Below are positions 7,357 through 12,581 of a DNA stretch of 12,581 nucleotides, piece by piece. Within the stretch, counting starts at the first letter, position 1, and each line of letters begins with the position of its first letter. The notes under the pieces are model-generated. The model had not been told where the DNA came from. It saw only the letters and a program-made list of their open reading frames with translations, and ran no database searches. Source of the stretch: Dunaliella salina (Eukaryota > Chlorophyta > Chlorophyceae > Chlamydomonadales > Dunaliellaceae). The stretch is taken from contig MU069539.1 in assembly GCA_002284615.2 (NCBI GenBank), forward strand, positions 131,393 to 143,973, given 5' to 3'. The position numbers and the translations under genes were made by a program.

Positions 7357-7856
7357 TACATCCCTGACATCCACGAAAATATCAGCAATGCCTTCTGGAC
7401 CATGTCAACACTCTCTTTCAAAATGAGGCAAAACATTTTCAAATACCGAACAGGTACCCTCTTCAGTCAAAAACATGCGGTGTGCTTCAAGATTTCCACC
7501 AGCCTACAATGCCCCCTCTGTGGGGACTTGACAGTGCCCTTCACATCTTATCAGGATGCAAAAACTCAATTATGTCTGGTATGGTAACTGAGCGACATAA
7601 TATTGCCAGCAGAATCCTCCTAAAAGCTATCAGCAAATGCCCTCTTGGGGCAGGCATTGCCTCCACGGACATTGGTAGAGCAGACCGACTTGCATTGTAA
7701 GACCTACCCTAGCTCCCAGAACATGCTACTAATAGAACCCTCCCTAAATATCTTTTCCCACGCCGCTTCTTTGATAAGGATAGGCTCACTTCCAGCCGGC
7801 TTGATGCTCTATTAGTTGCTCCTCTGGAAAGAGCGCCCAGGTCGAATCCCCGATAG
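7357..7856 (+). pseudogene. Element B CCHC knuckle and truncated restriction-like endonuclease
   Basis: Frame 1 reads NISNAFW, LSFKMRQNIFKYRTGTLF and CPLCGDL (Cys at 7510 and 7519). A one-step shift at about 7528 gives frame 3, DSALHILSGC (His at 7542, Cys at 7557), so the same C-x2-C-x7-H-x4-C knuckle as element A is rebuilt across the break. TERHN (Arg at 7593) matches the R-H-N motif of R2-type endonucleases. TAA at 7698 and TAG at 7710 follow. SSRLDALLV at 7791-7817 stands where RPDA is expected, a Pro-to-Leu change explainable by one C-to-T. The sequence leaves the family before the E-x-K residues and runs into CTG repeats, so no active nuclease remains. Confidence 0.7.
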
Positions 7857-7880
7857 CAATTGAGAAGTGCAGGGGGAGAA

Positions 7881-8033
7881 GTGCTGCTGATGGTGATGAG
7901 GCTGCTGCTGCTGCTGCTGCTGGCGCTGCTGCTGGGTCTGCTGCTGATGAGGCTGCTAGTGCTGCTGTTCCTGGCGATGCTGTTGCTAATGGCACAGCTA
8001 GCTAGCAGATAGCAGCAACGGCAGCAGCAGCAA
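7881..8033. repeat. Interrupted CTG tract facing a CAG tract
   Basis: GCT/CTG triplets dominate 7881-7990, with scattered GAT, GGC and TTC interruptions. Then AGCAGC and GGCAGCAGCAGCA at 8010-8033 give the reverse complement, with GCTAGCTAGC between. The two parts could pair into a hairpin. The poly-Ser and poly-Ala frames on the - strand (about 7709-8044) are by-products of the triplets, not a recognisable gene. Confidence 0.85.
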
Positions 8034-8980
8034 TGTTCACTCAAGCTGATGGCTTGGGTTGTGAGTGGACTGACTCTGATTGCCCTTCACGCCGCTGCTT
8101 AGCTGTTCTTGGGCTACCTGCAGAGTGCTGGCTTGGTTGCAGCACACAGAGAATTCTTGGGGCAGACACAGCGGGTCTGGACCAGCTTCACCAGGTTAGC
8201 GTTGCATCAGGGACAGGGCACCTCTGGCACAAGGCCAGGGATAACAGAAACGGAGCCAAACCTTGATGAAAGGTGGAACAGAAAGTTAAACAAGAGAAAG
8301 AACCCAATAAAACAACCCCACTTAAATACAGGTCACACATCACACACTCAGGTGTACCATGATTCAGCAATGCCACAAATTTGACACGACATAAACTCTT
8401 TTTCATGATATTCCCATGCTTTACCCATCAAGTGCAGAGGTTTTACCTAGTACACGCAGACGACCCCACAAAAACCAGCACATTGATCCTAGGAAAACTA
8501 AACCGCCGACTGGATCCAGGCCAGCGATATGCACTCGGTAGGAGTCACATTGCTTAGGCAACAGATGGGAGCGGCAAAGAGGCAACGTGCGTTTTTGAAC
8601 ATGCAGATCTCTGCAAAAAGGTATCTAAGAACCGTTTGCACACCACCCTTGGCCTCTGTGGGACTTGTCACAGAAAGAAAGAAAAGCTACACAGGCAGGG
8701 GGAAAACGCCCTCCATGGAATAAGCTGATGTATCCTCCTTGCAAGCTTTCCACTGCCGACACAGGGAAAAAATATGGCTTCCTGTCTATTTCATTCTTCG
8801 TTCTAGTCTTGCTTGTCAAGGATGCCAGCGTATGAATATCCAACAGCCACCACTGATGCTAAACACAGTGTTCCATAACCCCTGACAAGCTTCTGGTCAT
8901 TAACAGGGAGTGATCATTTGCTGAATGCAAAGCATAAATGCACTGGATAACCATCTTCCTCCTCCAAAAATGTGTTAGAA
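8034..8980. other. Intergenic sequence, no firm gene
   Basis: I recognise no known gene here. Frame 2 is open from 8363 to the TGA at 8726, except for one TAG at 8555. It contains PTKTSTLILGKLNRRLDPGQ and LGLCGTCHRKKEKL, which look protein-like but match nothing I know. It may be a chance frame or a worn element fragment. Confidence 0.4.
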
Positions 8981-9074
8981 AAGAATCTTTGCAGATATAA
9001 GTCCCAATCAGTAGTGAAACGCCCTCAAAGAATATTTGCGCATCTAAATCCCAATCGGTAGCGAGAGGCCCCCA
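8981..9074. repeat. Imperfect 47-bp tandem duplication
   Basis: Two adjacent units, 8981-9027 and 9028-9074, both begin AAGAAT-TTTGC and both contain TCCCAATC and GTAG. I count 37 of 47 positions identical without gaps. Confidence 0.85.
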
Positions 9075-9180
9075 GCGAACAGGTGAAGCTCGTTGACAGT
9101 GAATGGGAGAGCACTGGTGGAAACCAATAGGCATAAAACACATCACACATGAATATGGTTAAAATTGCATTTTTTCCATG

Positions 9181-9530
9181 GCATCCCTTGATGTCCCAAA
9201 GCGCTGCACCCCCTGTGTGCTGGGTGTAAGTGCCAGAAGACGCTTCTCTCAACTCGATGTGATAGGGCGCTACCACCTGCAAAAGTTTACCAGAAAAAAA
9301 AAGAAGGAGAAGGCCCTTGCCACCCTGGCTGTGCCGCATGTGTGCTGACTGCAATGCAACAGCAGGGAGAGGCATGGCCAGCATCCACTGTGGTCATCAG
9401 GTGCTGCGCTACCTGAGTGCTGGCTTTAAGTGCCAAGAGACGGTATCTGAACATGACGTGATAAGGCGCTTTGCCACCTGTTCAAGGTCACAGGGAAAAG
9501 AAGGCCTTTGCCACCTGTGCAGATCGGAAA
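9181..9530. repeat. Two direct repeats about 200 bp apart
   Basis: 9181-9330 and 9381-9530 align in register: GCATCC, GCTGC, GTGCTGG, TAAGTGCCA, AGACG, GTGATA, GCGCT, CCACCTG and TTGCCACC recur in the same order. A period of 200 is not a multiple of three, which argues against a repeated protein domain. The remaining sequence between them is unrelated. They look like an old local duplication just upstream of the right SEC14 gene. Confidence 0.8.
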
Positions 9531-9548
9531 CATCAGACATAATGAGCA

Positions 9549-9704
9549 ATGCGTCCCTTCAAGGTTTTAAAACATTTTATGAAGTTTAAGAGTAAACAAC
9601 CAAAGCACATAGAGGATGTTGATTTTTTGATCCGTTTGGTAGGGGAACATGATGAAGAGCAATTATCTCTCCTTGAAACTTGTATTCAAGTTGCGCATGC
9701 CTGA
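9549..9704 (+). CDS. Small AT-rich ORF, 51 codons (unproven)
   Basis: This runs from ATG at 9549 to TGA at 9702. The product is basic at the N-terminus (MRPFKVLKHFMKFKSKQ) and acidic further on (IEDVDFLIRLVGEHDEEQ). Its A/T-ending codons differ sharply from the G/C-leaning SEC14 exons 36 bp downstream. It could be an upstream ORF in the 5' leader of the SEC14 gene, a scrap of a foreign or mobile gene, or chance. I recognise no family. Confidence 0.25.
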   Translation: MRPFKVLKHFMKFKSKQPKHIEDVDFLIRLVGEHDEEQLSLLETCIQVAHA

Positions 9705-9739
9705 TAGGCAGGCTTGCCTTCAGCGCATCCTTGGCACCA

Positions 9740-12510
9740 ATGCCATCGGCACCTCCGCCCGTGGGGGGGCCACTCGAGTTTGCGGGGCGTATACCTTACG
9801 CAATTGAGGATGGAAAAGACGACTGGGGCTTGACTCCGCAGGAGCAGGTGGTTGCCTTTCTTTGAACAACAACACCCAGGACTGCACTGTGCCAATGTGT
9901 ACCTTGGTGTGGACCAAGGTGTATGGCGAGAGCTGCGTGTGCAAACAAGACGCAAGCAGGAGGATGATTAAACAGCGCCCCTCCCCTCCTCGATACCTCT
10001 CTCATTCACGCACAGGAGACCTATGTGGAGCAATTTCGCCGGATACTGGAGGGCAAAAAAGCCTGGAGGGAGGACCAGGGTATGTGTTGTTTGAGGAGTG
10101 CTTCTCCACCTTCTGCCTTTGGACACGTTCTTAGCAATTTTCTCACTTGCTCTCATGCTGTTCCTTGGGCCTGCTCCCAGACTACTACCTGCTGCGTAGG
10201 TTTCTTCGAGCCCGCAGCTATGACTTGGAGAAGGCCACAGCTATGTGGATGAACAATGTAGCCTTCAAAAAGGAGTTCAATGTGGACACAATCTTGGAGG
10301 ACTTTGTGTTTGAAGAGCGTGAACCCTTCCTGGAAGCATATCCACAAGGCTACCACAAGTGTGATAAGCTGGTGGGTCATGCATCTTTTGCATGAGGGGG
10401 GGGAGGGTACCTTGTAGCAGAAGGAGTGAAGTACAGCTGGGGGAACTTCCAATGTCTAGCCCCCTGCATGGACGCAGCTTATCAACTAGCTCGGTTGGCG
10501 AGCGAGCATGCTCTCCCAAGCTCTCAAACATTGAATCAAACAAACCCTCTTGCGGTTTGGCTCCAAGAAGAATGGCTGCAAGAGAAATGGAATAGGCTGT
10601 AGTGGACATCCATCCATCCTGTCAACTCAGGTGCCATTGTTCATGTCTCATGCTGCAGGGACGCCCTGTTTACATCCAGTTGCTGGGGAAGGTGAATGTT
10701 GAGGCAATGAAGAAAGTGACCAACGAGCAGCGCATGATCAAGTTCCACATCCAGGAGTATGAGCGCTGTGGGAGGGTCATCTTGCCGGTGTGCTCCAGGT
10801 TGGCTGGCCGCAACATTGACCAAACATTTGGCATCATGGACGTGAAAGGTGGGCAGTGTGGCACGGTTTGCGCCCATGCTGGTCAATGCTTAATTACAAG
10901 GTTTTGATTACATGCTTGAATACATGGTGGCACAAATTGGCACATGTGTGGTGGTCAAGGCGTAAGAAGGTGGCACAAATTGGGCACATGGTGGCCACTG
11001 CGAAAGAGTTTTGATGGCTACAACAGAGGCAGATAGCAGGGGATCCGCAGGCCACCCTCTTGTTATCGTGGGACTTTCAACCTCGTCGCTTGGCATTGCA
11101 GCCTTCCCTGGAGGGCCTCTGCTTAGGGAGGAGGCGCTGGCTGGCCCCCACGTAACTTGAATGCATGAATGATTGCATGAATGCAACAATAAATGCAAGG
11201 ATGCAGTATTGCATGAACATGTAACAATAAATGCATGAATAAATGCATTCATGAATTTATAGCTTATACATTTATACATGCAAGAATGCATTAATGCATG
11301 CATGGACGCAACAGTCAGCACACACACTTCTGGAGACTGCTCACTGCTTATGCGAGCACACAAACTGAGAGAGCATGCATTTCTGTGTGCAGGTGTTGGA
11401 CTGTCGCATTTCACTGGAGAGGTCAAGCGCCTGCTAGGTCTGATTACCAAGTACGACCAGGACAACTACCCTGAGATGCTGGGCCATATATGCGTCATCA
11501 ATGCACCCTGGGTCTTCCGCACGATTTGGGCGGTCGTCAAAGGATACCTGGATCCCCGCACACAGTCTAAAATCGAGGTACGCACCCTTGTTTTGTGATG
11601 CAGATCATCATCATGCACATCATCATTTGGTGCGCATCTTTGGACCTGACAATGGCGTCATCCATGTATGCTTCAGGAAAGTCTTTGATGGGTGCTTCAC
11701 AGGGAGGCTTGCTTTGATGCCCAGTCCCAGCCAGACAGTGCCAAGGTGCTGCGTCTGCATGACCTGCATAAGCTGCTTCCCCAGAGCACCCTCCATGCAG
11801 GGTGCAGCAAGCGCAAGCAGAATCTGCAGGCATTGCACCTTACATGTTGCGTGCAGCAGTGTCAGAAGCAAACTGCTTGAATCCTGTGGGCAGGTCAAAG
11901 AAAGAAAAAGCCAGGTCCACCCTCCCAAACCCCCCCCTCCAATTCTTTTCTTGCTTGCACGCCTAGCAGATTCTATGCTCAAGCAACCTGCCTGTTGTAC
12001 AATTGGATGGGAATCACAGCGAGCCTCTCCCCACCTTTCCCCCCTTTATGTAATCGCTCCCAGCAAATCCTGCACTGGTTTTTAGGTGTGGTTGGTGCAC
12101 TGGAGGAGGTGCACTGCAATGTTAAAAAAAAATCCGTACTCCTGCTTAAGCGCCCTGCATTTTTGACTCCAACTTCCAGCCTGCTGTGCAAGTGTTGGAT
12201 GGCATCGGAATGGAGACCAGCACTTCAAAGAGACCCTTCAAGCGCCTGCTCATGCGCATGCTCCCTGCAGATTCTGGACTCGAACTACCTGCCTGCGGTG
12301 TTGAAGTGGGTGGACAAGGAGTCCCTGCCAGACTGGCTCGGGGGCTCCAGTCATGGCACCCTTATTGAGGATGTGGGGCCCTGGTCAGATGACAAGCTGG
12401 TGGCCTCCCTGGGCCTGAACTTGGAGGACCTGCGGCTGGGCAAAGTCCAAACACCAGATGTGCGGGGACGCTTCAAGGGCGACAGCGAGAAGCCCGCCAA
12501 AGACCTAGAA
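9740..12510 (+). CDS. SEC14-like CRAL-TRIO lipid-transfer protein, right copy (6 exons, 3' incomplete)
   Basis: Exons 9740-9847, 10016-10079, 10181-10371, 10659-10848, 11393-11577 and 12271-12510 have GT donors and AG acceptors, and their phases (0, 1, 0, 1, 0) give 326 continuous codons. The protein should carry phosphatidylinositol or another lipid between membranes or present it to kinases. Residues 1-36 are a Pro/Gly-rich leader ending in DWGLTPQEQ. About 37-100 is the helical CRAL-TRIO N region (VEQFRRILEGKK, then DYYLLRRFLRARSYDLEKA). About 115-290 is the lipid-binding domain: GRPVYIQLLGKVN, GIMDVKGVGLSHF, DNYPEMLGH with Glu212, INAPWVF, LDPRTQSK with Lys244, and GGSSHGTLIEDVGPW. Glu212 and Lys244 match yeast E207 and K239. 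The ATG at 9740 (context ACCAATGC) fits the family's short N-terminus, but a further 5' exon is possible. The donor at 12511 (GTAGGG) is inferred; later exons lie outside. Confidence 0.9.
10372..10658 (+). other. Intron between exons 3 and 4 of the right SEC14 gene
   Basis: The donor is GTGGGT and the acceptor CTGCAG. The junction reads KCDKL-GRPVYIQ, one residue different from the common DKEGRPV pattern of the family. Its 3' half is the counterpart of 1-97. Confidence 0.7.
10926..10996. repeat. 43-bp tandem duplication in intron 4
   Basis: GGTGGCACAAATTGG begins at 10926 and again at 10969. The sequence after it is similar (GCACATG, GTGG) with a small deletion in the second unit. Confidence 0.8.
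11157..11306. repeat. Degenerate ATGAATGC-type repeat in intron 4
   Basis: AATGCATGAAT, TGCATGAA and AATAAATGCA recur irregularly across about 150 bp. The tract contains the 6-bp palindrome TGCATGCA-like core repeatedly and is much more A/T-rich than its surroundings. The long - strand frame across it (about 10908-11465) is repeat-driven and overlaps a real exon. Confidence 0.8.
11578..12270 (+). other. Intron 5 of the right SEC14 gene (693 bp)
   Basis: The donor is GTACGC and the acceptor CCCTGCAG. It shares CTTGCACGCCTAGCAG (near 11955) with the matching intron of the left copy. It also has a short ATC-rich patch near 11605 and an A-run at 12124-12131. I see no independent gene; the open frame starting in exon 5 is an out-of-frame shadow. 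Confidence 0.65.
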
Positions 12511-12547
12511 GTAGGGGTGCGTTTGGGCAAGCCCTTGCCATCGTGTA

Positions 12548-12550
<3 letters not shown>

Positions 12551-12581
<31 letters not shown>
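12551..12581. repeat. (GT)n microsatellite at the window end
   Basis: This is at least 31 bp of GT reaching the last base, in the intron after exon 6. Its full length is unknown. Confidence 0.95.

Larger units (their letters stand above)
3190..7856 (+). mobile_element. Element B: decayed LINE-like retroelement (interrupted by element A)
   Basis: The + strand carries, in order, an N-terminal segment (3241-3443 continuing at 4832-4888), a PHD-like finger (4891-5367), a linker (5431-6000), a methyltransferase-like domain (about 6016-6600), RNase H (6751-7173), and a CCHC knuckle with the first part of a restriction-like endonuclease (7357-7850). Each block is readable, but frames shift near 4889, 5367, 5421, 6203, 6433, 6750, 6890, 7100 and 7528. 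In-frame stops occur at 3238, 3397, 5044, 5446, 5563, 7170, 7698 and 7710, so it is dead. RNase H followed by CCHC and an R-H-N endonuclease motif places it with endonuclease-bearing LINEs of the R2/Dualen type. No reverse transcriptase motif (such as a Y/F-x-D-D box) is seen, so it is probably 5'-truncated. Both ends are approximate; the right end is lost in a CTG repeat region. Confidence 0.75.

Noticed and set aside
3397..7712. Possible nuclear code with TAA/TAG read as glutamine, since most element B stops are TAA or TAG and several sit where Gln would be plausible
   Set aside because: The SEC14 exons use only CAA/CAG for about a dozen Gln, and element A uses CAA/CAG throughout with no internal TAA/TAG. 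Element B also has frameshifts, so C-to-T decay explains its stops.
7840..7851. GGTCGAATCCCC resembling a tRNA or SINE B box
   Set aside because: It is one base short of the GGTTCGANNCC consensus, has no A box or cloverleaf upstream, and falls in the element B remnant.
7709..8044. Ser- or Ala-rich - strand proteins
   Set aside because: They are produced by CTG/CAG triplets and have no flanking coding signal.
10908..11465. 185-codon - strand frame
   Set aside because: It overlaps a well-supported SEC14 exon and a low-complexity ATGAATGC repeat; there are no family features.
11501..12085. 194-codon + strand frame
   Set aside because: It starts out of frame inside SEC14 exon 5 and runs through intron sequence.
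1..12581. CRISPR arrays, rRNA or tRNA genes
   Set aside because: I saw no spaced identical short repeats, no conserved rRNA blocks and no cloverleaf-forming tRNA on reading both strands.

Overview
This is a eukaryotic nuclear window, most likely from a green alga (Chlorophyta). That placement is an inference. It rests on GT-AG introns of about 100-1,400 bp, roughly balanced base composition, long (TG)n tracts, and a LINE-type polyprotein whose domain mix I associate from memory with green algal genomes. Scattered single N bases suggest an assembly that struggled with high-copy repeats.

Both ends carry tandem copies of one SEC14-like (CRAL-TRIO) phosphatidylinositol/phospholipid-transfer gene, on the + strand. 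The left copy enters from beyond the window; three of its exons are visible (98-287, 1662-1846, 2257-2430). The right copy has six exons from a plausible ATG at 9740 to 12510 and then runs off the end. Every exon junction in it keeps phase. The copies share exon lengths, intron phases and patches of intron sequence, so a whole-gene duplication is the simplest origin. The left copy diverges towards its 3' side and no later exons of it are seen.

Between them, from about 3190 to 7856, lie two nested, oppositely oriented LINE-like retroelements. Element B (+ strand) is old: it reads through an N-terminal segment, a PHD-like zinc finger, a domain with a methyltransferase-like HPIY motif, RNase H (D-E-D-D), a CCHC knuckle and the start of a restriction-like endonuclease, but with stops and frameshifts throughout. 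Element A (- strand, 3446-4829) is younger and 5'-truncated. Its last 380 codons are open and hold the CCHC knuckle, an R-H motif and PD...E-L-K endonuclease motifs. It is bounded by a 15-bp direct repeat, and removing it rejoins element B's reading frame. No reverse transcriptase domain is visible for either element.

Element B ends in a CTG/CAG repeat region (about 7881-8033) that can fold on itself. From there to 9739 there is unique sequence with two imperfect tandem duplications, a weak open frame and a 51-codon AT-rich ORF just before the right-hand SEC14 gene. Introns hold microsatellites and short tandem repeats.
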